From positions 1-64,000 of the forward strand of contig SGZM01000002.1 of assembly GCA_004214065.1 (NCBI GenBank): a stretch of 64,000 nucleotides of DNA. Reading direction: 5' to 3'. Below are positions 47,171-58,402 of the stretch, one piece after another. Origin of the DNA: Gammaproteobacteria bacterium. GTDB taxonomy: Bacteria > Pseudomonadota > Gammaproteobacteria > Magnimaribacterales > Magnimaribacteraceae. Within the stretch, counting starts at the first letter, position 1, and the number at the start of each line of letters is the position of its first letter. A model generated the notes under the pieces. The model saw only the letters and a program-made list of their open reading frames with translations, had not been told where the DNA came from and searched no databases. The translations under genes and the position numbers were made by a program.

Positions 47171-47186
47171 CTCCCTCAAATGGGAG
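47171..47186 (+). other. Short hairpin between rplI and dnaB
   Basis: CTCCC and GGGAG form a 5-pair stem with a 6-base loop. No T run follows, so it is not a convincing terminator; it may mark the 3' end of the ribosomal transcript or processing. Confidence 0.35.
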
Positions 47187-47214
47187 AATTGATGTCTTTC
47201 CTCAAAAAAAGGTC

Positions 47215-48612
47215 ATGGCATTAGAAACTTTACCAAATCGAGAATTACCCTACTCAACAGAAGCTGAGAAAGCTGTGTTGGGAGGAATAATGCTTAAAAA
47301 TGAAACATGGGATCTTATATCCGATTTAGTAAAAGAAGACGATTTTCACAAGGAAGAGCATAAGTTAATTTATAGAACTATCAATGATCTTCAAGATGCA
47401 GGTAAACCTGTCGATGTGATTACTGTCCAAGAGGCAATTGAAGGAAATGGGGACCTGCCAAAGTTAATCAATTCAGGAGGAAAAGATTATCTAGCTTTAC
47501 TTGCTAAAGAGACTCCAAGTGTAGCGAATATTCAGAGTTATGCTGACATTATTAAACAAAGATCTAATTTAAGAAGACTAATAATTGCCGCAGATAATAT
47601 TTCTAAAGTTGCAAAGGAATCTGACGCTTCAGGCAGCGACAGAATCATAGATGAAGCCGAAGAAAAAATTCTTAGTTTAAGAGATGATCTGAATAGATCT
47701 GTAGGCCCTAGGGAAGTTAAAGAGTTATTGGGCCCAGTTTACGCAGATATTCAAGAATCCTCTGAAAGTGGTAATTCTTTAGTTGGAGTGAGTACAGGTT
47801 TTACAGAAATTGATGAAGTGACCCTCGGCTTTCAAAAGTCTGATTTAATTATCATTGCTGGAAGACCTTCTATGGGTAAAACAGCTTTTGCTTTCAACAT
47901 TGCTGAAAATGTTGCACGTCAAACAGATCAGACAGTTTTGTTATTTAGTATGGAAATGTCATCAGAGCAGGTTGTCAGAAGATTTATTTCTAGCATCTCA
48001 AGTATAGATCTTCAGAGACTGATGAGAGGTCAATTAGAAGAATATGACTGGGAAGGCATCGATAAGGCGCTATCTGTGTTAAGTCAAAAGCAAATCTTAT
48101 TGGATGACACACCGGCACTATCCCCCTCTGAAATAAGAGCCAGAGCACGGAGAGTTAAAAGAGAACATCCTGACTTAGCCATGATTGTTATTGATTATCT
48201 CCAATTAATGCAAGTACCAGGAAGAGGGGATAATAGAGTGGCCGAGATTAGTGAAATAAGTAGATCTCTAAAGGCATTAGCAAAAGAACTAAATGTTCCA
48301 GTAATTGCATTATCGCAACTTAATAGGGCTGTTGAAACAAGACCCAATAAACGTCCAATCCTTGCAGATTTAAGGGATTCCGGGGCAATTGAGCAAGATG
48401 CAGATGTAATAGCGTTCCTTTATAGGCATTCTTATTACGATCCAACTGATCTAGAAAGCAAAGGCAAAGCTGAAGTCAATATTGCTAAACAACGAAATGG
48501 CCCTACAAAGGCAGTACCAGTGGCCTTTATTGAGAATACAGCAACATTCCAGAATTTAGCTAAGAGTGATAGGTTTCCTCCTAGGTATTATGATGAAAGT
48601 GACGATTCATAA
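47215..48612 (+). CDS. dnaB: Replicative DNA helicase DnaB
   Basis: A 465-residue hexameric helicase. The N-terminal primase-interaction domain (PYSTEAEKAVLGGIML) leads through a linker to the RecA-like domain with Walker A GRPSMGKTAFAFN, Walker B AMIVIDYLQLM, and SQLNRAVETRPNKRPILADLRDSGAIEQDAD. No intein. Its place after rplI is the usual gammaproteobacterial order; alr, the usual next gene, is absent. Confidence 0.98.
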   Translation: MALETLPNRELPYSTEAEKAVLGGIMLKNETWDLISDLVKEDDFHKEEHKLIYRTINDLQDAGKPVDVITVQEAIEGNGDLPKLINSGGKDYLALLAKETPSVANIQSYADIIKQRSNLRRLIIAADNISKVAKESDASGSDRIIDEAEEKILSLRDDLNRSVGPREVKELLGPVYADIQESSESGNSLVGVSTGFTEIDEVTLGFQKSDLIIIAGRPSMGKTAFAFNIAENVARQTDQTVLLFSMEMSSEQVVRRFISSISSIDLQRLMRGQLEEYDWEGIDKALSVLSQKQILLDDTPALSPSEIRARARRVKREHPDLAMIVIDYLQLMQVPGRGDNRVAEISEISRSLKALAKELNVPVIALSQLNRAVETRPNKRPILADLRDSGAIEQDADVIAFLYRHSYYDPTDLESKGKAEVNIAKQRNGPTKAVPVAFIENTATFQNLAKSDRFPPRYYDESDDS

Positions 48613-48703
48613 TTTATATAAATTGTCATAAACCTGTCCAATTTTCTCCTTGCAAGACAAACTATAATTGTTAAATTAATCAAAATAAGAATTTAAGAAG
48701 TTT

Positions 48704-49777
48704 ATGAAAATTTACTATACAGAAGAGACACCTAGAAAAATTAGGGATTATGATATTTCAGAACCAGAGCTTGGACCTGAAGAAGTTGAAGACATTGCAG
48801 AAATATTTAAGACTCCATTAACTGGTACTTATAACTGGGACTATTCAATACAAGATAACAGGATTGCAAAACTTTATGAGCTTGGAAAAAAGCTTAATTG
48901 GAATGTTTCTATGGATATTGATTGGGATAGACCCATGGTCGTATCAGAAGAGATTCCAGTTATGTTCTGGGATGAGTATCCCCCTTATAAAAAACTGACC
49001 GATGAACAGAAAAGAGAATTTTTAAGACACAGAGGGGCAAGTCAATTTAGTCAATTTTTACATGGCGAACAAGGAGCTCTTCTTGTGGCATCGCAGTTGG
49101 TATCGTGTGCACCTACCTATCAGGCTAAGCTGTATGCTGCTTCTCAAGCATTTGATGAAGCTAGACATGTTGAAGCTTTTACAAAATATATACAAACTAG
49201 ATCCAAGCTAATGTATCCAGTTGGCTCTGGTCTTAAAAGTTTATTAGATAAAATTTTGACAGATGAAAGATGGGACTTAAAGTTAATTGGGATGCAAATT
49301 ATCATTGAAGGCCTTGCCTTGGCTGCATTTAATACTGCTAAAGCAGTAACTCCTGATCCTGTACTTAGAGACATATTGCATTTAATTATTAGGGATGAAG
49401 CCAGGCACGTTACTTTTGGTGTTAATTATCTTGAAGACTTTATAGAAAATCTTACTGATGAAGAGCGAGAAGATAGAGCCATGTTTGCGTATGAAGCTTG
49501 CGTTATAAGTAAAGAAAGATTATTTCCCACTGATGTATTTAGAAAATTTGGTTGGGATGAAGCTGAAGCAAGAGATTTTTCTAATAAAGCAGGATTTGCA
49601 ACAGAATTCCAGAGACTACTTTTTTCAAGAGTTGTACCAAACCTTTCAAGAATAGGCTTACTTACCGACAAAGTAAGACCCCTCTATGAAGAGCTAGGTG
49701 TCCTTGAGTTTGAATCTCATACATCTGATGATATTTCTTGGGCTGAGCTTGAAAAACCACTAGATTTAACGGCTTAA
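48704..49777 (+). CDS. Ferritin-like diiron protein, function unknown
   Basis: A 357-residue protein of the ferritin/RNR-R2-like superfamily. The complete diiron ligand set is visible: E122 (HGEQGAL), E152 and H155 (DEARH), E202 (IIEG), E232 and H235 (DEARH). This E...ExxH...E...ExxH pattern fits an oxygen-activating diiron enzyme, such as AurF-like N-oxygenases or R2-like oxidases. It lacks an R2 C-terminal tail and no nrdA is nearby, so it is not called a ribonucleotide reductase. It probably has its own promoter (a TATAAT near 48664), and no functional partner is adjacent. Confidence 0.8.
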   Translation: MKIYYTEETPRKIRDYDISEPELGPEEVEDIAEIFKTPLTGTYNWDYSIQDNRIAKLYELGKKLNWNVSMDIDWDRPMVVSEEIPVMFWDEYPPYKKLTDEQKREFLRHRGASQFSQFLHGEQGALLVASQLVSCAPTYQAKLYAASQAFDEARHVEAFTKYIQTRSKLMYPVGSGLKSLLDKILTDERWDLKLIGMQIIIEGLALAAFNTAKAVTPDPVLRDILHLIIRDEARHVTFGVNYLEDFIENLTDEEREDRAMFAYEACVISKERLFPTDVFRKFGWDEAEARDFSNKAGFATEFQRLLFSRVVPNLSRIGLLTDKVRPLYEELGVLEFESHTSDDISWAELEKPLDLTA

Positions 49778-49838
49778 TTAATTTAATTTTATTGTTCCTG
49801 TCGCAGGTTTTTGTTAATCTGTAATCCCATCGTTGTGA

Positions 49839-52336
<2,498 letters not shown>

Positions 52337-52347
52337 TAGGACCGTAT

Positions 52348-53622
52348 ATGAAAATTAATTCCATTGAAGGATTTGAAGTTATAGATTCAAGAGGTAATCC
52401 AACCGTGGGCGCAAAGGTTAACCTTGAAGATGATAGTTTTGGCATTGCTTTTGTGCCTTCAGGTGCTTCTACGGGGCAACACGAAGCAAATGAAAAAAGA
52501 GATGGAGATTCAACAAGATATTTAGGCAAGGGTGTATTAAATGCAGTTGAATCTATTAGAAAAGATATTGGACCTTTGCTGAAAGGAAAAAATGTTGAAG
52601 ATCTTTTAAAAAATGATAAGTTAATGATAGATTCTGATGGGACAGCCAATAAGAAAAACTTTGGAGCAAATGCTATTCTAGCTGTCTCAATGGCATCAGC
52701 TAATGCGGCCGCCACTTCAAAGAATATACCCTTATACAAATTTCTGAATGAACAGTATTCTTCTTACTGCAATCAAGAAATACTTCCTTCTTTACCTATT
52801 CCTATGATGAATATTCTTAACGGCGGTGCCCATGCTGATAACCCAATTGATTTCCAAGAATTTATGATACAGCCGAAAGGTTTCAACTCCTTCTCCGAGT
52901 CTTTGAGAGCTGGTATTGAGATATTCCATACCTTAAAAGGTATCCTAAAATCAAAAGGATTGAATACTTCTGTTGGAGACGAAGGCGGGTTTGCTCCCAA
53001 CCTGCAATCACCAGAAGAAGCTTTAGATTTTATAATGATAGCAATAGAGGAGGCAGGGTATAGTCCAGGAGATCAGGTAGCAATTTGTTTGGATATAGCA
53101 GCTACTGAATTTTATTCAAATTCAATATATACATTAGATGGAATGAATAAAAAACTTAGTGCAGATGAGATGATTAGTTACATCAAAGACCTCTGCAAAA
53201 AATATCCAATAAATTCAGTTGAAGATGGACTGGACGAGAATGATTGGGACGGTTGGGCTCAATTGACTGAATCTTTAGGGTCTGAAGTTCAACTTGTAGG
53301 TGATGACTTATTTGTGACTAACGCAGATAGGATATCTAGGGGAATAAAAGAAAAATCTGCCAATGCTGTTTTAGTTAAAGTAAATCAGATTGGTACTATT
53401 TTTGAAACTTTTGAAGCTGTTAAAACTTCAGTTAGTAATAACTTCAACACAGTTATTTCTCACAGATCAGGAGAGACAGAAGATACATTTATTGCGGACT
53501 TAGCTGTAAGTCTTGCTTCGGGACAAATAAAAACTGGTGCACCATCTCGATCTGATAGAGTGGCAAAATATAATAGATTGTTAATGATAGAGTTGGAGAC
53601 AGGCTTATGTATTGGCCCTTAA
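52348..53622 (+). CDS. eno: Enolase
   Basis: A 424-residue glycolytic enolase. EVIDSRGNPTVGAKV, PSGASTGQHEA, NGGAHADNPIDFQEFMI, VGDEGGFAPNL, the metal and catalytic residues around VEDGLDENDWDGW and QLVGDDLFVTN, and SHRSGETEDTFIADLAVSL are all present. Its last 16 bases overlap ftsB. Confidence 0.98.
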   Translation: MKINSIEGFEVIDSRGNPTVGAKVNLEDDSFGIAFVPSGASTGQHEANEKRDGDSTRYLGKGVLNAVESIRKDIGPLLKGKNVEDLLKNDKLMIDSDGTANKKNFGANAILAVSMASANAAATSKNIPLYKFLNEQYSSYCNQEILPSLPIPMMNILNGGAHADNPIDFQEFMIQPKGFNSFSESLRAGIEIFHTLKGILKSKGLNTSVGDEGGFAPNLQSPEEALDFIMIAIEEAGYSPGDQVAICLDIAATEFYSNSIYTLDGMNKKLSADEMISYIKDLCKKYPINSVEDGLDENDWDGWAQLTESLGSEVQLVGDDLFVTNADRISRGIKEKSANAVLVKVNQIGTIFETFEAVKTSVSNNFNTVISHRSGETEDTFIADLAVSLASGQIKTGAPSRSDRVAKYNRLLMIELETGLCIGP

Positions 53623-53957
53623 AGAAAGTTTTTTTCTTGTTTAAAGCACATCCTTTATTCTTCTCTTCTTGCTTAATACTTAGCTGCCTCCTGGCTGTAA
53701 CACAATATCAATTCTGGTTTGGTGAATATAGCAGGGCTGATCTCAATACTTTAAAAGATGAAATATCTCTCGTTGAATTAGAAACCGATATTATCAGGAA
53801 GAAAAATGAAGAACTTTTACAGGAGAAAGAAAAGTTAAATTCTGGCAAAGAGGCTCTAGAAGGTGCAGCAAGGATCGAACTAGGAATGATAAAACCAGGT
53901 GAAAAGTTTTATGTTTTTAAAGACGAAACAAAAAAAGAAACTCTAAAAGATAACTAA
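53607..53957 (+). CDS. ftsB: Cell division protein FtsB
   Basis: A 116-residue bitopic protein: an N-terminal helix (~residues 17-34, FFSSCLILSCLLAVTQYQF), the 'QYQFWFGE' exit sequence, a coiled coil (LKDEISLVELETDIIRKKNEELLQEKEKL), and EGAARIELGMIKPGEKFYVF, matching the FtsB ending 'EE.AR.ELGMIK.GETFY'. It partners FtsL and FtsQ. The position between eno and ispD is canonical. Confidence 0.95.
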   Translation: MYWPLKKVFFLFKAHPLFFSSCLILSCLLAVTQYQFWFGEYSRADLNTLKDEISLVELETDIIRKKNEELLQEKEKLNSGKEALEGAARIELGMIKPGEKFYVFKDETKKETLKDN

Positions 53958-53958
53958 A

Positions 53959-54651
53959 TTGATTAAACCATTTGTTGTAATATTGCCTAGCGCAGGGTCA
54001 GGTTCACGTTTTGGTTCAGATACACCTAAACAATATGAAAAAATAAATGGAAAACTAGTTCTTGATTACTCTATAGAGATTTTTTTAGCAATTAAAGAAT
54101 GTAAGAAAATAGTGATTGCGATTTCTGATTACGATAATTATCACTTAAATTTGAAGCAAGACAGTCGAATAGATATTATCCATGGCGGTTTATCTCGTGC
54201 AGAATCTGTAAGAATAGGTTTTAAACATTTAATCTCCAGCGGTTTACAAGAGGATGTATTAATTCATGATGCGGCTAGACCTTGTTTAGAACTTTCCCAA
54301 GTAAAAGATTTTCTTCAGTGTTTTTTTTCTGGAGATCATAGCGGTATGATTTTTGCTAAACCCTCTGCTAATAGTTTAAAAACTTCTTTTGATGGTGAGG
54401 TGATAAGTAAAAATATTGATAGGTCTGAGATATGGGAAGCGCAAACTCCACAAATATTTAATTTTAAGAAACTTTATAATGCTTATGATTTATATAAAAA
54501 TGACATAAGCCTTCTTACAGACGAGTCCTCTCTTTTTGATGGATTAGAAGACCAAATACTTTTATATGAAACTAAATCTAAAAATATAAAAATTACTTAC
54601 AAAGAAGATTTAAAATTGGCTGAATATTTATTGAAAGCTATTGAGGACTGA
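53959..54651 (+). CDS. ispD: MEP cytidylyltransferase
   Basis: A 230-residue enzyme of the non-mevalonate isoprenoid route. LPSAGSGSRFGSDTPKQYEKINGK is the CTP-binding loop (cut here for length), HDAARPCLE and EIWEAQTPQIFNF follow, with TDESSLFDG near the end. The start is TTG, one base after the ftsB stop. ispF follows after 4 bases. Confidence 0.95.
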   Translation: MIKPFVVILPSAGSGSRFGSDTPKQYEKINGKLVLDYSIEIFLAIKECKKIVIAISDYDNYHLNLKQDSRIDIIHGGLSRAESVRIGFKHLISSGLQEDVLIHDAARPCLELSQVKDFLQCFFSGDHSGMIFAKPSANSLKTSFDGEVISKNIDRSEIWEAQTPQIFNFKKLYNAYDLYKNDISLLTDESSLFDGLEDQILLYETKSKNIKITYKEDLKLAEYLLKAIED

Positions 54652-54655
54652 ATCT

Positions 54656-55126
54656 ATGCGAATTGGACAGGGTTATGACGCACATAGAATAAAACCTGGA
54701 AAAGGAATAATTCTTGGAGGAATTCCAATAGAATGTGACTATTCGATTGAAGCTCATTCTGATGGAGACATCATAGTTCACGCTTTAATTGATGCTTTAC
54801 TTGGGGCTGCGGCTTACGGAGATCTAGGAACTTATTTTCCCTCCGAAGATGAATCCATAAAGGACATTTCTAGCCTTTCTATGTTATCAACTGTTCTAAA
54901 TAAACTTGAAGAAGATAACTATAAGATTAAGAATATTGACTTAACTTATGTAGGCCAAGTACCTAAACTAAACACCCATCGAGAAGAGATAAGAAATAAT
55001 CTTTCGAAAGTTACTAAAATAGATATCGAAAATATTAGTTGTAAGGCCACCACAACAGATGGCTTGGGTTTCGAAGGAAAATTTGAAGGCATATCTTGTC
55101 ATTGTGTTGTACTTATCGAAAGGTAA
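54656..55126 (+). CDS. ispF: MECDP synthase
   Basis: A 156-residue trimeric zinc enzyme acting two steps after IspD. MRIGQGYDAHRI gives the metal-binding Asp and His, LGGIPI, AHSDGDIIVHALIDALLGA and CKATTTDGLGFEG are diagnostic. The ATG at 54656 is preferred over an upstream start overlapping ispD. In most gammaproteobacteria truD follows; it is absent here. Confidence 0.97.
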   Translation: MRIGQGYDAHRIKPGKGIILGGIPIECDYSIEAHSDGDIIVHALIDALLGAAAYGDLGTYFPSEDESIKDISSLSMLSTVLNKLEEDNYKIKNIDLTYVGQVPKLNTHREEIRNNLSKVTKIDIENISCKATTTDGLGFEGKFEGISCHCVVLIER

Positions 55127-55135
55127 AAAAGATTA

Positions 55136-55906
55136 ATGTTAAAAATATTACTTTCTAATGATGACGGTTACGATGCCCCAGGTTTAGAGGTATTGTTTAA
55201 TACCCTTAAAACCTTTGCAGATCTATTTGTAGTAGCTCCAGAAGTTAATAATAGTGGCGCTGGATGCTCAATCACTACTAATAAACCAATGAGAGTAACT
55301 AAACGCAGTAATGGTTTTCTATCTGTTACAGGAAAACCAGCTGACTGTGTTTATTTGGGAGTTCATGAGTTGGCGCCCTGGAAACCAGATCTCGTTATCA
55401 GTGGAATCAATTTAGGAGCAAATATGGGTGAGGACCTTCTTTATTCCGGTACTGTAGGAGCAGCCTTAGAGGCTAGAGATCTTCTTTACCCTTCCATAGC
55501 TATTTCTGCAGCAGCCTTTCATCAGCCTGGCTCAAAAGACTATATGGAACCTAATTATGATACTGCAGCTAATGTGGTCCTAGATATATTGCAAAATTAT
55601 GATTTAAATGAAATAGATCCATCAATTGTTCTAAATATCAATACACCGAATGTAAGTTTTTCAAATGATCTTGATTACAAAGTGACTTCAGTTGGTTCAT
55701 GGGGGCCCAGAAATCCTCCTCAAGTTGAAAAAGATAAAAGTGGAACAGTTGCTTATTGGACAACTCATAGAGATAGGTATTTAAAGAATGAAGCAAACTC
55801 AGATATAAAAACTTTAGAAGAGAATCTTGTTTCAATTTCACCAATTTTTCCTAATTACACAGTTAATGAGATAACAAAACAAAACTTGAACTTAAAAAAG
55901 AAATGA
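55136..55906 (+). CDS. surE: 5'/3'-nucleotidase SurE
   Basis: A 256-residue metal-dependent survival phosphatase. The N-terminal LLSNDDGYDAPGLEVL with the DD metal pair, APEVNNSGAGCSIT, GKPADCVYLG, and SGINLGANMGEDLLYSGTVGAALEA are the family signature. It overlaps pcm by 4 bases (ATGA), the classical surE-pcm pair. Confidence 0.97.
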   Translation: MLKILLSNDDGYDAPGLEVLFNTLKTFADLFVVAPEVNNSGAGCSITTNKPMRVTKRSNGFLSVTGKPADCVYLGVHELAPWKPDLVISGINLGANMGEDLLYSGTVGAALEARDLLYPSIAISAAAFHQPGSKDYMEPNYDTAANVVLDILQNYDLNEIDPSIVLNINTPNVSFSNDLDYKVTSVGSWGPRNPPQVEKDKSGTVAYWTTHRDRYLKNEANSDIKTLEENLVSISPIFPNYTVNEITKQNLNLKKK

Positions 55907-56586
55907 CTATAGATAAAGGTGTCTTGCAAGGCCAGGGGATGACCTCTTTACGAACTAGGCAACGTCTAATAGAACGACTGACTGAAAAAGGTATTGCTGA
56001 TGTAAGGATTTTAGAGGCAATGAGAGACAGCCCAAGACATTTATTTTTAGATGAAGCACTTTCAACAAGAGCTTATGAAGAGCTTGCTTTACCAATCGGG
56101 TATCAACAAACAATTTCTCAGCCTTATATTGTTGCAAGAATGACTGAATGTCTGATATCGGACGAACGTTTAAGCGACAAACCACTTAACAATACTTTAG
56201 AGATAGGAACTGGGTGCGGTTATCAAACTTATTTACTATCTCTTTTCTCTAAAAAAGTCACAACGATAGAGAGAATAGAACCTTTACAAGAAAAGGCTAA
56301 AAAAACACTTAAAGGATTAAAAGTAAATAATGTGAATTTTAAAGTCGATGACGGGAATAACTTAGATCAAAAAAAATATGATGCAATTTTATCGGCTGCT
56401 GCACCTCTACAAATACCTCAAAATTTAAAAGAACGACTTAACATCGGTGGAAAATTGATCCTACCAGTAGGTGATAGCAGACAACAAATTCTTACCTTGG
56501 TAAAAAGAGTTTCCAAAGATAAATATATAGAAGAAAAATTAGAAGAGGTTTTGTTTGTACCTTTACTTAAAGGAGTGGTTTCATAA
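55903..56586 (+). CDS. pcm: Protein-L-isoaspartate O-methyltransferase
   Basis: A 227-residue SAM methyltransferase starting repair of damaged aspartyl residues. VDRD-type motifs: PRHLFLDEALSTRAYEE, LPIGYQQTISQPYIVARMTE, and the SAM loop EIGTGCGYQTYLLSLF. Normally nlpD and rpoS follow; here a DUF368 gene takes their place. Confidence 0.96.
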   Translation: MTIDKGVLQGQGMTSLRTRQRLIERLTEKGIADVRILEAMRDSPRHLFLDEALSTRAYEELALPIGYQQTISQPYIVARMTECLISDERLSDKPLNNTLEIGTGCGYQTYLLSLFSKKVTTIERIEPLQEKAKKTLKGLKVNNVNFKVDDGNNLDQKKYDAILSAAAPLQIPQNLKERLNIGGKLILPVGDSRQQILTLVKRVSKDKYIEEKLEEVLFVPLLKGVVS

Positions 56587-56630
56587 ATAATAAAGAAAAT
56601 AATTTATCTTTATTCTTCAAGGGAGTTGCC

Positions 56631-57428
56631 ATGGGTGTGGCTGAAATTATACCCGGTATCTCAGGAGGGACTTTAGCTTTGATATTGGGAGTGTACGAAA
56701 GACTTATTAATGCTATTCATGGATTTAATTTTTCACTTTTCCATTTAGTCAGAAAAAGAGAGCTAAAAGAAGCTTGGCAACAAATTGATGGCACTTTCAT
56801 TCTAATACTCTTCGTAGGTATGCTGGTCTCAATTTTTATGCTCTCTTCATTAATTTTATTTTTCATGGACGAGTACCCAATTGTCTTTAAATCTTTTCTC
56901 TCAGCCATTTTGTTGTGCTCTGCTTTCTTAGAACCTCTGAAACCAAAAATATCTAAATCTTTCTTAATTGGACTTTTTATATCTCTCATCGTTTGTAGCA
57001 CTCTTTACCTTTTACCTTCGAAAGAAATAATAGAAATAAAGTCATGGTACGTATTCTTTTCGGGATTTATAGCGATCACTGCTTTAGTGGTGCCTGGAAT
57101 TTCAGGTAGTTTTATTTTACTTCTATTGGGTTCTTATACAACAATGCTGCAAGCTGTAAGAAATCTAGATTTTCTGATTATTTCTATCTTTCTTTTGGGT
57201 GCTGTTATTGGATTACTTAGTATTGTGAGAGTAATAAAGTTACTTTACGAAAGACAAAAGGATTTGTTATTAGCAATTTTTTTTGGATTAATTATTTTTT
57301 GTATTCCACTCATATGGATTAGTACAACTAGTGCTTTAAATAGCTCTATAGCAGTCTTGCCCATATTGACTGGCATCTCATTCGGAGTATTCTTAATTTT
57401 CTTAATTCAGAAACTAAGACGAAATTAA
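56631..57428 (+). CDS. DUF368 membrane protein
   Basis: A 265-residue polytopic protein with about eight helices and two copies of the family's re-entrant motif: [17 protein letters not shown] at the start and [17 protein letters not shown] mid-protein. DUF368 proteins have been linked to undecaprenyl-phosphate recycling (PopT family). The ATG at 56631 follows AAGGGAG. Upstream sequence in the same frame reads LSLFFKGVA, which looks like the usual family N terminus, so translation might begin earlier, near 56583, at an atypical codon. Its stop shares TTAA with fdxA. Confidence 0.88.
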   Translation: MGVAEIIPGISGGTLALILGVYERLINAIHGFNFSLFHLVRKRELKEAWQQIDGTFILILFVGMLVSIFMLSSLILFFMDEYPIVFKSFLSAILLCSAFLEPLKPKISKSFLIGLFISLIVCSTLYLLPSKEIIEIKSWYVFFSGFIAITALVVPGISGSFILLLLGSYTTMLQAVRNLDFLIISIFLLGAVIGLLSIVRVIKLLYERQKDLLLAIFFGLIIFCIPLIWISTTSALNSSIAVLPILTGISFGVFLIFLIQKLRRN

Positions 57429-57748
57429 CGTTCGATCAAATCAAATTTATCTTTAACTTCTCTCCAATTACCTGAGTCAGGAAGAGGATCTTTTTGCTCT
57501 ACTATATTTGGCCATTCCATGCAGAGCTCTGCATTTAATTCTATATACTTTATTTGATCATCAGGTACTTCATCTTCGGAATAGATTGCATCAATAGGAC
57601 ACTCTGGTTCACACAAAGCACAATCTATACACTCATCTGGATTGATGACTAGCATATTAGGGCCCTCATAGAAACAATCTACGGGACACACTTCAACACA
57701 GTCTGTTAATTTGCACTTAACACAAGCATCTCCAACAATAAAAGCCAT
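57425..57748 (-). CDS. fdxA: Ferredoxin, 7Fe type
   Basis: A 107-residue ferredoxin with two cluster motifs: [18 protein letters not shown] and [16 protein letters not shown], giving [3Fe-4S] and [4Fe-4S] clusters as in Azotobacter FdI and Pseudomonas FdxA. The start at 57748 ([13 protein letters not shown]) matches the family; an ATG three codons earlier is possible. It lies tail to tail with the DUF368 gene and head to head with pncC. Confidence 0.95.
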   Translation of the reverse strand: MAFIVGDACVKCKLTDCVEVCPVDCFYEGPNMLVINPDECIDCALCEPECPIDAIYSEDEVPDDQIKYIELNAELCMEWPNIVEQKDPLPDSGNWREVKDKFDLIER

Positions 57749-57801
57749 AAAAGACATTTTATCAGTTAAAGAATATTTCAGTAACCATCACCTAGACAAA
57801 G

Positions 57802-57820
57802 ATTAGAATTCTGTTCTAAT
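57802..57820. promoter_or_regulatory. Inverted repeat in the fdxA/pncC divergent gap
   Basis: ATTAGAA and TTCTAAT are a perfect 7-base inverted repeat with a 5-base spacer, in the 95-base gap between two divergent genes. The size fits a dimeric repressor or activator site. No known consensus (Fur, LexA, IscR) matches well. Confidence 0.4.
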
Positions 57821-57843
57821 GGTTTCTATTACTATCTGGCAAA

Positions 57844-58332
57844 TTGGAATTAAATAATTTAGAAAAACTTAGTGCTAATTTGGGCACGCTTCTGCAGAAA
57901 AACAAAATGTATTTTACCTCTGCAGAATCTTGTACAGGAGGATTATTATCTCAATCCATAGTCTCTGTCCCTGGAAGTTCTGCATGGTTTGGTTGCAGCT
58001 TTATAACTTATTCAAATATCTCAAAACATAAGATCCTTGGTGTTTCTAAAGAAACACTTAAGTCCTTTGGGGCTGTAAGTGAGGAGGTGGTTGGAGAGAT
58101 GGTTATTGGTGCTTTAAAGGAGAGTAAGGCTGACCTAGGTATTGCCATAAGTGGAATAGCTGGTCCCGGAGGAGGCACTCCGGAAAGGCCTGTTGGAACG
58201 GTTTGCTTAGCTTGGAAAATTAATGGGGAACCCGAAATAAAGAAAACTTTTTTATTCAAAGGGAGTAGAAATGAGGTACGTTATAAGACTGCTGTTAAAG
58301 CATTAGAGGAGGCAATAAGCTTATTCAAATAA
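57844..58332 (+). CDS. pncC: Nicotinamide-nucleotide amidase (CinA C-terminal domain)
   Basis: A 162-residue stand-alone CinA C-terminal domain that deamidates NMN to NaMN. TSAESCTGGLLSQ holds the catalytic Ser, GSSAWFGCSFITYSN, GAVSEEVV and ISGIAGPGGGTPERPVGTV are the signature. The start is TTG; the next ATG would remove the first helix. It sits just upstream of recA, as in Pseudomonas and E. coli (ygaD). The N-terminal MoaB-like half of CinA is absent, which is normal for this form. Confidence 0.94.
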   Translation: MELNNLEKLSANLGTLLQKNKMYFTSAESCTGGLLSQSIVSVPGSSAWFGCSFITYSNISKHKILGVSKETLKSFGAVSEEVVGEMVIGALKESKADLGIAISGIAGPGGGTPERPVGTVCLAWKINGEPEIKKTFLFKGSRNEVRYKTAVKALEEAISLFK

Positions 58333-58343
58333 AATTTAAATAA

Positions 58344-58363
58344 TACTGTTTATTTATACAGTA
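58344..58363. promoter_or_regulatory. LexA (SOS) box upstream of recA
   Basis: CTGT-N8-ACAG at 58346-58361 matches the gammaproteobacterial LexA consensus exactly and extends to TACTG...CAGTA. It covers the putative -35 of the recA promoter, so LexA bound here would block transcription until DNA damage. Confidence 0.9.
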
Positions 58364-58374
58364 TTTTGTATAAT
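58346..58374 (+). promoter_or_regulatory. recA promoter
   Basis: A consensus -10, TATAAT (58369-58374), lies 17 bases from CTGTTT (58346-58351), which overlaps the LexA box. The recA ATG is 29 bases downstream with GGAGAAAT before it. Confidence 0.75.
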
Positions 58375-58402
58375 GCAATAATATTCGAATTGGAGAAATA
58401 TT

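Noticed and set aside
48704-49777. Calling the diiron protein ribonucleotide reductase beta subunit
   Set aside because: It has the superfamily ligand pattern, but two near-identical DEARH motifs and no tyrosyl-radical context or R2 tail, so a specific nrdB call is not supported.
49797-49812. Possible terminator CCTG-TCG-CAGG with T run before pyrG
   Set aside because: The stem is only four pairs with a three-base loop, too weak to claim.
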